From: Pleurocapsa sp. FMAR1
Lineage (GTDB): Bacteria > Cyanobacteriota > Cyanobacteriia > Cyanobacteriales > Xenococcaceae
Assembly: GCF_963665995.1 (NCBI RefSeq)
Contig: NZ_OY762512.1
Coordinates: 186,001-250,000, forward strand
Direction of reading: 5' to 3'
DNA length: 64,000 nt
This document shows, piece after piece, positions 9,661 to 18,912 of this stretch (position 1 is its first letter; every line of letters starts with the position of its first letter). Position numbers and translations under genes: made by a program. The notes beneath the pieces were generated by a model that was not told the DNA's origin, did no database searches, and saw only the letters and a list, made by a program, of their open reading frames with translations.

Positions 9661-10155
9661 TTACTGGTTAGTAGAAATTTGCCGATTAAGAATAACAATT
9701 TTCCACTGTCCAAGTTGACTAGCTTGAAAAGCAATTTTGCTACCGTCACCGTTGATTGTAGGCTGGGAAACAGAGCCTTTAATGTTTACAGTCAATAGCT
9801 CTGTTTTCTGTTGTTGGCGATCGTAGACAAAAACATCTGTTTTTCCTCTTTCCGTAGAAACATAGGCAATATAGCGACCATTATCACTCAAGGCAGGTTG
9901 ATCTTGACTAGAATCTCGCCGATTGAGGTTGGGCAAAGATACAAGCTGTTTAGATTCTAAGTCGTAAAGAAAGATATTTCTGCGACCACGACGATCTGAG
10001 GCGAAAGCTAAGTAACGACCATCCGAACTATAGGCAGGATATTCTTCTACAGAATTGCTGTTGATACCTCCAGGAATAATTTCTGGTTGAACTAATAAAC
10101 TACTGCTACAACCATTAATTAAAAAAAAACTTAGCAAGAATAATCTTAAAATCAT
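9661..10155 (-). CDS. TolB/PD40-like beta-propeller lipoprotein
   Basis: The frame opens at 10224, but the ATG at 10155 gives a typical lipoprotein signal, MILRLFLLSFFLINGC, with a lipobox-like INGC; that start is preferred. The rest has TolB-type PD40 repeats: EYPAYSSDGRYLAFASDRRG, then QPALSDNGRYIAYVSTERGK and QPTINGDGSKIAFQA, i.e. three WD40-like blades. With only about 165 residues it is shorter than TolB and cannot form a full propeller alone. It is probably membrane-anchored and periplasmic; the partner is unknown. Confidence 0.75.
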   Translation of the reverse strand: MILRLFLLSFFLINGCSSSLLVQPEIIPGGINSNSVEEYPAYSSDGRYLAFASDRRGRRNIFLYDLESKQLVSLPNLNRRDSSQDQPALSDNGRYIAYVSTERGKTDVFVYDRQQQKTELLTVNIKGSVSQPTINGDGSKIAFQASQLGQWKIVILNRQISTNQ

Positions 10156-10571
10156 GCTTGACAATCTACCTCCAGATAAACTCGCATTTCTCTGGCAAAC
10201 TACGGTAAAACATACTACAATCATGCGTTTTATTTTTTAGATAAAGTGTAATTTATCCTCACTTCCCTACTTCTCTATCTTTTGGTTTTTAAAAATTAGC
10301 AGACGCAGAACATCAGTTAGTAAACTAATTGTCTAGCCTATTTTTTGATATTGATTTAATATTTGGCAACATTCCAAGATCGCCATTATTTAATTGATTT
10401 ATAGATAAATTTGACTAAATATATATGCCCTGATTCTATGATTTCTCGTACCAGTAGTTTCACTGTTAATAACAATTAAATTAAAACAATGCTTTTTAGG
10501 TGTTTTTACTGTTTTTCTTGTAATATGAATCTTAATTATAAAATTTCCTGAACTCAATATTCTGTTTATCA
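10156..10571. other. Divergent intergenic region
   Basis: About 415 AT-rich bases between the lipoprotein and the sugar transferase. Promoters for both genes should lie here. No repeat, RNA or protein fragment could be recognised. Confidence 0.4.
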
Positions 10572-12023
10572 ATGCTATACAGTAAACAACGGTCTAAATA
10601 TTCATCGACCTTGCTGGTATATAGTAGTACCTCCCGTGTGGTTATTGTCTCCTTACTAATTATTGGAGACATCCTTGGTTTACTATTGTGTTTCAATATA
10701 GCTCTTAAATTACGACTATCCAAATCCCTTGACTTAGGTTCGCCAGTTCTCTATGCTTTGATAGCTATATATCTGTTTGGATTATATTTAACCGACACTT
10801 ACAAGCTAAATAGACAGGTTTCTGGTGTACGCCTTTCAGAAAGAGCCGTCTTAAGTATTGTGATAACTATGGCAGCAGTCACCTCTGGTATCTACCTTAC
10901 AGGTTTGTGGGGTAGTGAGTTTCTAGTTGGCAGAGGCGTACTATTAATTAGTGGGTGCCTTTTTTCTATTTGGGCAGTAACCAGCCGAATGGTTGCTGAT
11001 AAATGGTTTAAAGCAAATCAGCAAAATAGTAGATTTTTAGTATTAGGAGACTATCAAAAGGTTATCGAGTTTGGTAAGGAACACCGCAAGCTAAATTCGC
11101 GTGCTGAATTTGTTTCCTTTTCAGATAAACTGGCTACCAATAGTTCTAGTTCTCTGGAGCAAAATTTTAGCAGAGGAGATAACAACTCTTTAATTTTAGA
11201 CAAGATAAATAGTCTAAGCTCAACTTGGAAACAGCAACATTGGTCAGGAATTTTGATTGATGGGGCAGAGCGTAATTTATCTGAGCAAATGATTCGAGAA
11301 TTAATGGATATAAGGCTCAAAGGGGTATATGTCTATAGCATAGCTGATTTCTGCGAACAGTTTTGGCAAAAAATTCCCCCCGCTTATGTTCAAGATGATT
11401 GGTTTGCCTTTACCTCTGGTTTTAACATTTTACACAGCCGCATTAAGGCAAAATTAAAGCAGCTAATCGACTTTTTGGTTGCAGCAGTTTTGTTGATTGC
11501 AACTTTGCCTATTACAGTTCCCATTGCCTTAGCCATTAAGTTTAGCAGTGAGGGCCCAATATTTTATTCTCAGATAAGAACGGGTCTAAATGGTAAAAAG
11601 TTTCGGGTATATAAATTCCGTTCTATGTACCAAAACGCTGAGGCTAAAGGCATTCAGTGGGCAAAGAAAAAAGATCCTCGCATCACCCGTGTTGGCAACT
11701 TTATCCGCTTAACTAGAATTGATGAACTACCTCAACTGTGGAATGTCTTTAAAGGAGATATGAGCTTGGTAGGGCCTCGTCCTGAGCGTCCAGAATTTGA
11801 TATTAATCTCAGAGACGAAATACCTTACTATGATGTTCGCTATTTAGTTAAGCCAGGGATTACTGGTTGGGCGCAAGTTTGTTATCCTTATGGTGCTTCA
11901 GTTGAAGATTCATATCAGAAGGTAGCTTACGATCTTTATTACATCAAAAATTACTCTCTCTTTTTAGACTTATCGATCGCCTTGAAAACTCTTAGAGTAG
12001 TGTTCTTAGGCAAAGGCAGATAG
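10572..12023 (+). CDS. Polyprenyl glycosylphosphotransferase (initiating sugar transferase)
   Basis: A 483-residue enzyme of the WbaP/WcaJ class that moves a sugar phosphate to undecaprenyl phosphate, the first step of exopolysaccharide assembly at the inner membrane. The N-terminal half has four membrane segments and a CoA-binding-like domain. A further hydrophobic hairpin (about 298-322) leads into the catalytic C-terminus, with GPIFYSQIRTGLNGKKFRVYK, the FRSM motif, DELPQLWNVFKGDMSLVGP and RPE. PGITGWAQV is also present. Length is standard. The sugar added cannot be told from sequence. Confidence 0.93.
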   Translation: MLYSKQRSKYSSTLLVYSSTSRVVIVSLLIIGDILGLLLCFNIALKLRLSKSLDLGSPVLYALIAIYLFGLYLTDTYKLNRQVSGVRLSERAVLSIVITMAAVTSGIYLTGLWGSEFLVGRGVLLISGCLFSIWAVTSRMVADKWFKANQQNSRFLVLGDYQKVIEFGKEHRKLNSRAEFVSFSDKLATNSSSSLEQNFSRGDNNSLILDKINSLSSTWKQQHWSGILIDGAERNLSEQMIRELMDIRLKGVYVYSIADFCEQFWQKIPPAYVQDDWFAFTSGFNILHSRIKAKLKQLIDFLVAAVLLIATLPITVPIALAIKFSSEGPIFYSQIRTGLNGKKFRVYKFRSMYQNAEAKGIQWAKKKDPRITRVGNFIRLTRIDELPQLWNVFKGDMSLVGPRPERPEFDINLRDEIPYYDVRYLVKPGITGWAQVCYPYGASVEDSYQKVAYDLYYIKNYSLFLDLSIALKTLRVVFLGKGR

Positions 12024-12119
12024 TTATCGCAGTACGTTAATCGGCTGAGAAAAAATTCAACTGTTCGTAAGTAATAAGTCTTTTAATACAAGCCCGTATA
12101 GCTTTACTTTTCCTAAAAA

Positions 12120-13490
12120 TTACTTGCCAATACAAAAACGGCTAAAAATACGTTCTAAGACAGACTCTGTGACCTCTTCCCCCGTAATTTCCCCTAAAGC
12201 CTGAATTGCGCCTCGCAGATCGATTGTCCAGAAGTCTAAGGGTAGTTGATTAGCAACAGTCTCTTGTACCTGCTCTAAAGATGCTTTGGCTCGAACTAAA
12301 GCTGCGGCTTGCCTTTGATTAACGGCTATTTCAGCATCAGCAGCAGTTGCTCCTTGATTAACCAAGGACAAAATAGCTTTTTCCAAATCTTCAATTCCCT
12401 TATAGTTAGCTGCGCTGGTATGAACTATCTGCTTAATTTCTGAAGGATAAGCATCTTGAGGAATAGCTAAATCAGTTTTATTAATTACTAAAATTAAAGG
12501 TCGGTGTTTTACCTGCTGATATATTGCCCGATCTTCGCTTGTCCAGCCTGTGGTTGCATCGATGGTTAACAGAATCAAGTCGGCTTTGGCTGCTGCGGTG
12601 CGCGATCGCTCTACACCAATTTTTTCTACCCGATCGGCAGTATCTCTAATACCTGCGGTGTCTAATACCTGAACGGGAATTCCTCCCACAACTAGAGTAG
12701 ATTCAATCACGTCGCGGGTTGTACCAGGAAGCTCGGTAACAATGGCGCGATCGCTTTTACTCCAGGCATTGAGCAAGCTAGATTTGCCAACATTTGGACA
12801 GCCAACGATCGCAACTTTTAAACCACTCCTCAGTAATTCCCCTTGCTCTGCGGTGGCTAAAATATTCTCTACCTGGGTTAAAACAGCCTGTATTTGTTGT
12901 TTGGTTTCAGCCTCATTTAAAGGCGGTAAATCATCTTCAAAATCGATCCGAGCTTCTACCTCTGCCAATATATCAAGACAGGCAGCCCGTAACTCATTTA
13001 TAGGACTGCTTAATTTTCCCTGTATTCCTGCCAAAGCTAATTGGGATGCTTCAACTGACTGGGCAGCAACAAGTTCGGCAATACTTTCAGCCTGGGTTAA
13101 ATCGATTCTGCCATTGAGGAAAGCCCTTAAGCTAAACTCGCCTGGCTGTGCCAATCTTGCTCCTTGAGCAATAGACAATTGTAAAACTGATTGGACTGCC
13201 ATGATTCCCCCGTGACAGTGAAATTCAACTACATCTTCACGGGTAAAAGAGCGAGGCGCAAGCATTAATAGTAGCAGTGCTTCATCTACAGTCTCTTTAG
13301 TTAGGGGATGGCGGATATAACCATAAATAATTCGATGACTTGACCAATCTTGTTTCCCTGGGGCAGAGAATAGGGCTTTGGCGATCTCTAGAGATTTTGC
13401 TCCTGATAAACGAACTATACCCACACTGCCCTGCTGGGGGACAATTGCCGTGGCGATCGCTACTATAGTTTCTCCCTGAATTAAAGACAT
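12120..13490 (-). CDS. mnmE: tRNA uridine-5-carboxymethylaminomethyl modification GTPase MnmE
   Basis: A 456-residue tRNA-modifying GTPase that with MnmG makes the cmnm5 group on wobble uridines. The N-terminal formyl-THF-binding domain starts [18 protein letters not shown] and contains VVEFHCHGG. The inserted G domain has GCPNVGKSS (G1, 230-238), the loop [17 protein letters not shown] (G3) and NKTD (G4). The protein ends FCIGK with the conserved catalytic Cys453. Length and termini are canonical. It is a lone gene. Confidence 0.98.
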   Translation of the reverse strand: MSLIQGETIVAIATAIVPQQGSVGIVRLSGAKSLEIAKALFSAPGKQDWSSHRIIYGYIRHPLTKETVDEALLLLMLAPRSFTREDVVEFHCHGGIMAVQSVLQLSIAQGARLAQPGEFSLRAFLNGRIDLTQAESIAELVAAQSVEASQLALAGIQGKLSSPINELRAACLDILAEVEARIDFEDDLPPLNEAETKQQIQAVLTQVENILATAEQGELLRSGLKVAIVGCPNVGKSSLLNAWSKSDRAIVTELPGTTRDVIESTLVVGGIPVQVLDTAGIRDTADRVEKIGVERSRTAAAKADLILLTIDATTGWTSEDRAIYQQVKHRPLILVINKTDLAIPQDAYPSEIKQIVHTSAANYKGIEDLEKAILSLVNQGATAADAEIAVNQRQAAALVRAKASLEQVQETVANQLPLDFWTIDLRGAIQALGEITGEEVTESVLERIFSRFCIGK

Positions 13491-13596
13491 TTAATTTGCC
13501 TGATATAAGCTAGCCTAATACGTTACATATTAACCTTTTAAAGCCTTTGCTCTTGTTGTATAAAGATAAGAGGTAAAAGGTAATAGGTAATAGATT

Positions 13597-14277
13597 ATGA
13601 AAAAAGCAGTAGTTTTACTTTCTGGAGGTTTAGATTCGGCTACCACTGCTGCAATTGCTATTGAGCAAGGTTATCAGTTAATTGCTCTTTCTTTTCGTTA
13701 TGGTCAAAAACATCATAAAGAGATAGAGTCTGCCAAAAAAATTGCCATTGCCCTCAACATCCAGAAGCACTTTATTATCGATGTTAATTTGTCTCAGTGG
13801 GGTGGATCTTCATTAACCGATGACTCGATGACTATTCCTCAAGCTGGTTTGCAAGCAGATGTAATTCCCTCTACCTATGTACCAGGGCGCAACACGGTTT
13901 TTATTGCGATCGCTCTTTCTTTAGCCGAAGCTCAAAATGCTCAAGCAATTTACCTGGGCATCAATGCAGTAGACTATTCTGGTTACCCTGATTGTCGTCC
14001 CGAATATTTGCAGTCGTATCAACACTTAGCCAATTTATCATCTAAAGCTGGAATTGAAGGTCACGCCCCGCAGCTAGTTGCTCCTTTGGTGGAAGATTCT
14101 AAAACAGATATCGTGCGTCGCGCCCTAAATTTAAACGTTCCCATTGCCGATACTTGGTCATGTTATCAAGGTGGAGATACTCCCTGTGGTTTATGTGATT
14201 CTTGTCGTATCCGCGATCGCGCTTTAATTGAAGTCGGACGCTCTGATTTAGTTACTCAAGCACTTAATTATGATTAA
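13597..14277 (+). CDS. queC: 7-cyano-7-deazaguanine synthase QueC
   Basis: A 226-residue ATP-dependent enzyme converting 7-carboxy-7-deazaguanine to preQ0 on the queuosine pathway. The N-terminal PP-loop is [15 protein letters not shown] (6-20). [13 protein letters not shown] and YVPGRNTVF follow, and the zinc site is in [16 protein letters not shown] near the C-terminus. Length is typical. It lies beside mnmE and upstream of tRNA-Cys. No preQ1 riboswitch could be recognised in front of it. Confidence 0.97.
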   Translation: MKKAVVLLSGGLDSATTAAIAIEQGYQLIALSFRYGQKHHKEIESAKKIAIALNIQKHFIIDVNLSQWGGSSLTDDSMTIPQAGLQADVIPSTYVPGRNTVFIAIALSLAEAQNAQAIYLGINAVDYSGYPDCRPEYLQSYQHLANLSSKAGIEGHAPQLVAPLVEDSKTDIVRRALNLNVPIADTWSCYQGGDTPCGLCDSCRIRDRALIEVGRSDLVTQALNYD

Positions 14278-14411
14278 ATAATTAATAATTAATTCCCAAC
14301 TTTATGTTGATAACATTCCTCTTTAGATCATTCCGCAGAGATGCAACGCCCAGAATATTTTAATAGTGAATAAAGTTTGATATACTAATTGAGCATTACG
14401 CGAAAGTGTAG

Positions 14412-14482
14412 GGCGACATAGCCAAGCGGTAAGGCCGTGGATTGCAAATCCATTATCCCCAGTTCAAATCTGGGTGTCGCCT
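14412..14482 (+). tRNA. tRNA-Cys (anticodon GCA)
   Basis: A 71-nt cloverleaf. Acceptor arms GGCGACA (14412-14418) and TGTCGCC (14475-14481) pair, followed by discriminator T. The D-arm contains AGCCAAGCGGTAAGGC. The anticodon stem-loop TGGATTGCAAATCCA has GCA at 14444-14446. The T-arm is CCCCAGTTCAAATCTGGG. The 3' CCA is not encoded, as is usual in cyanobacteria. Confidence 0.97.
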
Positions 14483-14603
14483 CTGAGTGTTTGTGATCTT
14501 GTTAATCACAATGAGAATAAAAGCAAAAAACAGCCAGCACGATAGTAGTCACCATAAATTTTTGGTTGACACTAATCAACAAGGTAACGACAGTGCGATC
14601 GCG

Positions 14604-15401
14604 CTAATTAATTAGCCTTAGACGGGAATTATGGCTCTTTGGCGTATCTTCTAGCAAACAATAGGGACGACTATAAGATAAAGGGGACTCTAATGAATGC
14701 TGTACCAAAAAATCGGGATTACTCATAATTTTTTCAGTTGCTCCATCGTATACAATCTGACCTTGACTTAAAACGACAGTGCGATCGCAAAGTTCTAAAG
14801 CTAAGTCTAAATCGTGGGTTGCCACTAGTTGAGTTAAAGACAAATTTTTTAATAGCTCAATCAATTGACGACGAGAACGAGGATCTAACTGTGCCGAAGG
14901 TTCATCTAAAACTAACACCTGGGGTTCCATTGCCAAAACCCCAGCGATCGCAATTCGTTTTTTCTCTCCCCCCGATAAATTTTCGGTATTTCTTGACCCA
15001 TAATATTCTGGATCGATATCAACCATCATCATGGCGTTTTTAGCTCGCTCGGCTAACTCTTCATCTCGCCAGCCACGATTTTTAGGACCAAAAGTGACAT
15101 CATCCCAAACTGTAGGCATAAATAGCTGATTATCTGGATTTTGAAAGACTAAGCCGACAAAATTGCGAATGTCGCGCAAATTATCTGAATCAATTAACCA
15201 TTCTCCTACTTTAATACTTCCTGATTGGGGCAAAATAATTCCATTGAGGTGTAATTGTAAAGTTGACTTGCCCGAACCATTAGCACCGATAAGTGCTACT
15301 CGTTCACCCGCTTCGATGGCTAAATTAATGTTGTTTAAAGCCTTGGTTCCATCAGGGTAAGCATAGGTAAGATTTTTAATAACGATGGGATTGTGGTGCA
15401 T
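14604..15401 (-). CDS. cbiO: Cobalt/nickel ECF transporter ATPase (CbiO/NikO type)
   Basis: A 265-residue ABC ATPase powering the metal ECF importer. Walker A is GANGSGKST (39-47), the Q-loop is VFQNPDNQLF, the ABC signature LSGGEKKR (142-149), Walker B QVLVLDEPSA (161-170) and the H-loop VATHDLDLALEL. The sequence 'GLVFQNPDNQLF' is typical of ECF ATPases. It is the last gene of the cbiM-PDGLE-cbiQ-cbiO run, separated from cbiQ by 102 bases that hold a dispersed repeat. Metal choice (Co or Ni) cannot be read from this subunit. Confidence 0.93.
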   Translation of the reverse strand: MHHNPIVIKNLTYAYPDGTKALNNINLAIEAGERVALIGANGSGKSTLQLHLNGIILPQSGSIKVGEWLIDSDNLRDIRNFVGLVFQNPDNQLFMPTVWDDVTFGPKNRGWRDEELAERAKNAMMMVDIDPEYYGSRNTENLSGGEKKRIAIAGVLAMEPQVLVLDEPSAQLDPRSRRQLIELLKNLSLTQLVATHDLDLALELCDRTVVLSQGQIVYDGATEKIMSNPDFLVQHSLESPLSYSRPYCLLEDTPKSHNSRLRLIN

Positions 15402-15425
15402 TAAGATTTGAGTAATTAATTTTTA

Positions 15426-15491
15426 GGTAGGATGGGCAATAATATTTTTGAGTACGCTATCAAGTCAAATTTGGGTGTTGCCCACCTTACT
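15426..15491. repeat. Dispersed repeat with TGGGCAA/TTGCCCA ends
   Basis: GGTAGGATGGGCAA (from 15426) is mirrored by TTGCCCACCTTACT (15478-15491), about 38 bases apart. It sits between cbiQ and cbiO. The same arrangement, AGGTGGGCAA to TTGCCCACC, occurs at 54779-54838, so this is a dispersed family. It is not coding. Confidence 0.6.
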
Positions 15492-15503
15492 AGGTTTTCC
15501 CTG

Positions 15504-16286
15504 CTACCACTGCGGTAAATAAATAGCTTGTCCTAGTAATGCTAAAGCTGTGGTCAAGGTAATTACAATTGCATCTCGTCGTCCGCCAGATGGTACTTTT
15601 TCGACTACAGGTATTCCCTGATAACCACGGGCTAGCATCGCTTGATAAACTCGTTCTCCTCGCTCGTAAGTGCGAATAAATAAAGTACCCATCATGTTGC
15701 CAATAACGAGCCTTTGCCAAACGCTACTATTAGATAGGTTGCGAGACGCAGCAGCTTTACGCATTGCCTGAAACTCTCTAATTAAAACGCCGATATAGCG
15801 ATACATTGATGCCAAAGTAGCAACCAACAGTGGAGGTACTCGTAAGGCGGTCAAAGCATTAAGCAGGGCTGGAACTGAAGTAGTAAGAGTTAGTATGTTT
15901 AGCGTCAGCAGCGATAATAAAGCCTTGGTCGTGACACTACCCAAAACAGTTAAGCCTTCTGTGGTAATTCGTAGTATTCCCCAAGACCAAAGAACTTCAC
16001 CGCCGTCTCGAAATAAAGTTCCCAGCAGCACAACACCAATAAAAGCAAACTCAACGACGATCCTTTTAAACAATACTTTTTTGGTTACGCGACTGAAAAA
16101 AACTACGCCTAATACTCCTAACCCGTAGATTGCCCAAGTCCACCAGCGTCCATTTGGGGTTAGGGCGATCGCAAATACCATGAGTAAGGCACACAATAGA
16201 CGAGTACGGGGAGCAAGAGAATGCCAGAAAGTAGCTTGTTTGCTATCGATGTCTAAATAAAACGCCCCAAGATGTAGCAATAGCAT
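15504..16286 (-). CDS. cbiQ: Cobalt/nickel ECF transporter transmembrane protein CbiQ
   Basis: A 260-residue T-component with about five membrane segments that couples the ATPase to the substrate-binding subunit. N-terminal HLGAFYLDIDSKQATFWHSL is typical of CbiQ. The cytoplasmic coupling segments are ASMYRYIGVLIREFQAMRKAAASR and GTLFIRTYERGERVYQAMLARGYQG; the second carries the 'ER..R...AM..RG' signature that contacts the ATPase. It lies 36 bases after the PDGLE gene. Confidence 0.93.
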   Translation of the reverse strand: MLLLHLGAFYLDIDSKQATFWHSLAPRTRLLCALLMVFAIALTPNGRWWTWAIYGLGVLGVVFFSRVTKKVLFKRIVVEFAFIGVVLLGTLFRDGGEVLWSWGILRITTEGLTVLGSVTTKALLSLLTLNILTLTTSVPALLNALTALRVPPLLVATLASMYRYIGVLIREFQAMRKAAASRNLSNSSVWQRLVIGNMMGTLFIRTYERGERVYQAMLARGYQGIPVVEKVPSGGRRDAIVITLTTALALLGQAIYLPQW

Positions 16287-16322
16287 TCACTTACTTCTTA
16301 ATTGATTTAATTTGCTCGTTTG

Positions 16323-16685
16323 TTACTCTTCTCGATGAGAAGAAAGATGATTATCGGCAGATGAATGGGATTTTCTAACCACTAGTTTGCCAACTCCCCA
16401 CGCCAAACCAAAAGTAACTAAAGTTCCAACTAAACCTGCCATGGGTGTAGCTATTCCTTCGGGTACGCCTTTAAGAGAGTATTCATCGAATACTCGAGCA
16501 AAAGGCAATTTGTGGGCTGGTGCGTCTTCAGCAGCGCGATTTCCGAACTTCAAATCTTGGGAAACGCGATCGAGTCCATCGGGATTTGGGCTGGCAAAAG
16601 GAGAAACAAAAATGGCAATTAGCAATGCCACACCTAAGCCAGTAATAATAAAAGCGAAGTTACGATCTGGATGTTTATTACTCAT
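16323..16685 (-). CDS. PDGLE-domain protein (CbiN/NikN-like accessory subunit)
   Basis: A 120-residue protein with two membrane segments (about 10-28 and 84-102) flanking a periplasmic loop. The loop carries the name-giving motif SPNPDGLDRVSQDLKF. PDGLE domains replace or are fused to CbiN/NikN in metal ECF transporters and help load the metal into CbiM. It sits 30 bases after cbiM and 36 before cbiQ, so it belongs to this operon. The C-terminus is His- and Ser-rich (KSHSSADNHLSSHREE), possibly metal-binding. Confidence 0.9.
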   Translation of the reverse strand: MSNKHPDRNFAFIITGLGVALLIAIFVSPFASPNPDGLDRVSQDLKFGNRAAEDAPAHKLPFARVFDEYSLKGVPEGIATPMAGLVGTLVTFGLAWGVGKLVVRKSHSSADNHLSSHREE

Positions 16686-16715
16686 AAATTTAAAATCCTA
16701 TTTAATTAGATCTAA

Positions 16716-17393
16716 TTAACGCTGTACTACTGGGCGTGAACGAGATAATTTGTTTTGGCGAGGATCGTAAAGCAAATCTGGTCGAGTCCGCCAAATAAAA
16801 CTGACTACCGCTACGGTAATTAATGCTTCGCCGATTCCAATTAGCACGTGCCAAAATGCCATTGCCGATATGGCTACGTTTAGAGGTACAGTTCCTGATA
16901 GGGCTAGTTCTGTAGCAGCTACAAGTGAAGCAATAAATACACTTGTCCAAGCACTTATGGCTGTAGCGATCGCCATTCCCCGCCAGCTATCGCGACCGAT
17001 CGCCGAGCGAATTGCCCGATAAAGATAATAACCGCCAAAAGTGCCTATTAGCCCCATATTGACAATATTTGCTCCTAATACAGTAATTCCGCCGTCTTGG
17101 AAGAAAACCGCTTGAACGATAAACACTACGCTTACTACCAAAGTACCCGCCCAAGGACCGAGTAAGATTCCCGCTAACGTCCCTCCGAGTAGATGACCAG
17201 AAGTTCCTCCTGGTATGGGAAAATTAATCATTTGAGCAGCAAAAATAAAAGCAGCGCAGACTCCCATAATGGGAACTGTCCGCTCTTGATATTTCGCCTG
17301 TACTTGATTCAAAGCGACGGTGATTAGGGCGATCGCAATAACCCAAGTTACTAAACTAACTGGCAGGTTTAAAAACCCATCTGGAATATGCAT
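16716..17393 (-). CDS. cbiM: Cobalt/nickel ECF substrate-binding membrane protein CbiM/NikM
   Basis: The S-component that captures Co(II) or Ni(II). The open frame extends to 17453, but the ATG at 17393 gives MHIPDGFLNLPVSL. In CbiM/NikM the free N-terminal Met1-His2 is part of the metal site, so a 20-residue extension would destroy it and 17393 is the start. The motif INFPIPGGTSGHLLGGTLAG carries the second metal His region. Six or seven membrane segments are present. First gene of the operon; I found no cobalamin or NiCo riboswitch before it. Confidence 0.93.
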   Translation of the reverse strand: MHIPDGFLNLPVSLVTWVIAIALITVALNQVQAKYQERTVPIMGVCAAFIFAAQMINFPIPGGTSGHLLGGTLAGILLGPWAGTLVVSVVFIVQAVFFQDGGITVLGANIVNMGLIGTFGGYYLYRAIRSAIGRDSWRGMAIATAISAWTSVFIASLVAATELALSGTVPLNVAISAMAFWHVLIGIGEALITVAVVSFIWRTRPDLLYDPRQNKLSRSRPVVQR

Positions 17394-17632
17394 TGCCAAT
17401 TGAGGCTGCCAATTCCAAAATAACCAGTTACTGAAAGATATAGTAGATAGCACAATACTAATTGTTTATATTTTGTGGATTTTGGCAATATTTCTAGTTA
17501 TTGCTATTTCTCTTGTAGATTTTAAGTATCTTTACCGAATAAAAGCAATCCCGTGGGGGGGTATTTTGGCAATTTTTACTAAAAGATTTAACTTTTTACC
17601 TATTACTTATTACTTCCGCACAGCAGTATTAG

Positions 17633-18568
17633 TTAAGAGCTTTTTCTGAGTTTTCGCTTGAGTTCAAAGCAGCAAAATAAGATAATTGCAGTCAACAAAG
17701 GCAATAAAAAACGAATTGCTCGATATGCCAAAAGTGAACCTAAAATAGTGGTTGTAGGAATCTTGGGTAACAAAAATACAATGATGGTTTCAAATATACC
17801 AATCCCACCAGGAATATTACTCAAAATTGATATAGCCATACTAAACAAATAAATACTAAAAAAGCTCAGGTAAGATTTACCTACATAGTCAGGAATTAGG
17901 CAATATAAAACTGCTGTTGCCGATGCCCAATCTAATGAAAATATGGCAATTTGAGACAGCGAAATAGTAAGTTTAGGAAAAGAAATTATGTTTTTGCCAA
18001 TTCTTAAACGTTTTCTACGTTTGCATAAAAATAGATAAATTCCAATTAAGATTAAACAAACAATTCCTAAATAGCGAATTAGTGAGATATCAAAACTTAT
18101 AGATTTAGGTAACTGTAGGGGATTAAGAACAAATGTCAGACCACTTAAGGTTAATAGTCCTAACCAAAAACTAAGATTACCTAAAGCAATTATCTTGGCA
18201 ATACTTTTAGCTGGGACACCCCAGATAGAGTAAAAACGATAGCGAATTCCTCCGCCAATAAGTAGAGTAAAACCTGTAGTGTTGCTAATAGCATAGGTAA
18301 TAAAGGTGGTAAATAAAATTCGCTTGATACTCAGATAATACTGGAGATGTAGAAAAGCAATTAAATCATAACTACTAATTACTAAACAATTGAGAATAGT
18401 AAAAGCGATCGCAGCATATAATTGGCGATCGCTTATTCTAGATAAGCTATCTAAAATATCATCCAGGCTATATCGCCCTAATTCTCGGTTGAGTATGTAA
18501 AGACAGAAAACCAGCAACAGAGATCCCAAGACAGGATAAAGCCAACGAGTCAGGCGATCGCGATTCAT
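17633..18568 (-). CDS. UPF0104 / LPG-synthase-like flippase-domain membrane protein
   Basis: A 311-residue protein with eight or nine hydrophobic segments. It resembles the membrane half of lysylphosphatidylglycerol synthases (UPF0104): SNTTGFTLLIGGGIRYRFYSIWGV and SNIPGGIGIFETIIVFLLP are the two conserved blocks ('GGG.RYR' and 'PGGIG.FE'). It lacks the soluble aminoacyl transferase domain, so it is not an LPG synthase itself. Role unknown; lipid or polyprenol movement is a family guess. It is near the ECF operon but 65 bases outside the cbiM frame and has an independent start. Confidence 0.85.
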   Translation of the reverse strand: MNRDRLTRWLYPVLGSLLLVFCLYILNRELGRYSLDDILDSLSRISDRQLYAAIAFTILNCLVISSYDLIAFLHLQYYLSIKRILFTTFITYAISNTTGFTLLIGGGIRYRFYSIWGVPAKSIAKIIALGNLSFWLGLLTLSGLTFVLNPLQLPKSISFDISLIRYLGIVCLILIGIYLFLCKRRKRLRIGKNIISFPKLTISLSQIAIFSLDWASATAVLYCLIPDYVGKSYLSFFSIYLFSMAISILSNIPGGIGIFETIIVFLLPKIPTTTILGSLLAYRAIRFLLPLLTAIILFCCFELKRKLRKSS

Positions 18569-18813
18569 TAATTAGTTAGAGTTATTGACAGGCACTTCTT
18601 GACACTTGGTTAATTTCAGTAAAAACAACTAACAAAAAAGAGAATTATCAAGCAAATTCTCGTAAATATACTGTTGTTATTTATAGCAATAAACAGGATG
18701 ATAATTCTGTTCACTAAATAAAATAGTTGAATACAAAATTTTTTTGCCGTTAGCCTAGTCCAAGATAAACATTGCTCTTCATAGCTAGCCTAACTATCAT
18801 AGTCTTGCTCCAG

Positions 18814-18840
18814 AACCTAGCCTTTAAGCTAGGTTTTTTC
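18814..18840 (+). terminator. Intrinsic terminator on the plus strand with no annotated gene before it
   Basis: Stem AACCTAGC (18814-18821) and GCTAGGTT (18828-18835) with a CTTTAA loop, followed directly by TTTTT. The T-run lies on the plus strand only, while both neighbouring genes are on the minus strand. It therefore probably ends a small plus-strand transcript starting somewhere in 18570-18800, in a 344-base gap without a protein gene. Confidence 0.65.
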
Positions 18841-18912
18841 TTGTCAAAACAATGAACAATATTGTAAATTGTAACCTTGCAAACATAAAAATTAACTCAA
18901 TTGCAACCCTAA

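Noticed and set aside
12742-13167. Plus-strand frames opposite mnmE
   Set aside because: They are antisense shadows of a fully conserved gene.
16717-17640. Cobalamin or NiCo riboswitch before cbiM
   Set aside because: No GCCACTG-type B12 box or recognisable NiCo pattern was found in 17394-17632.
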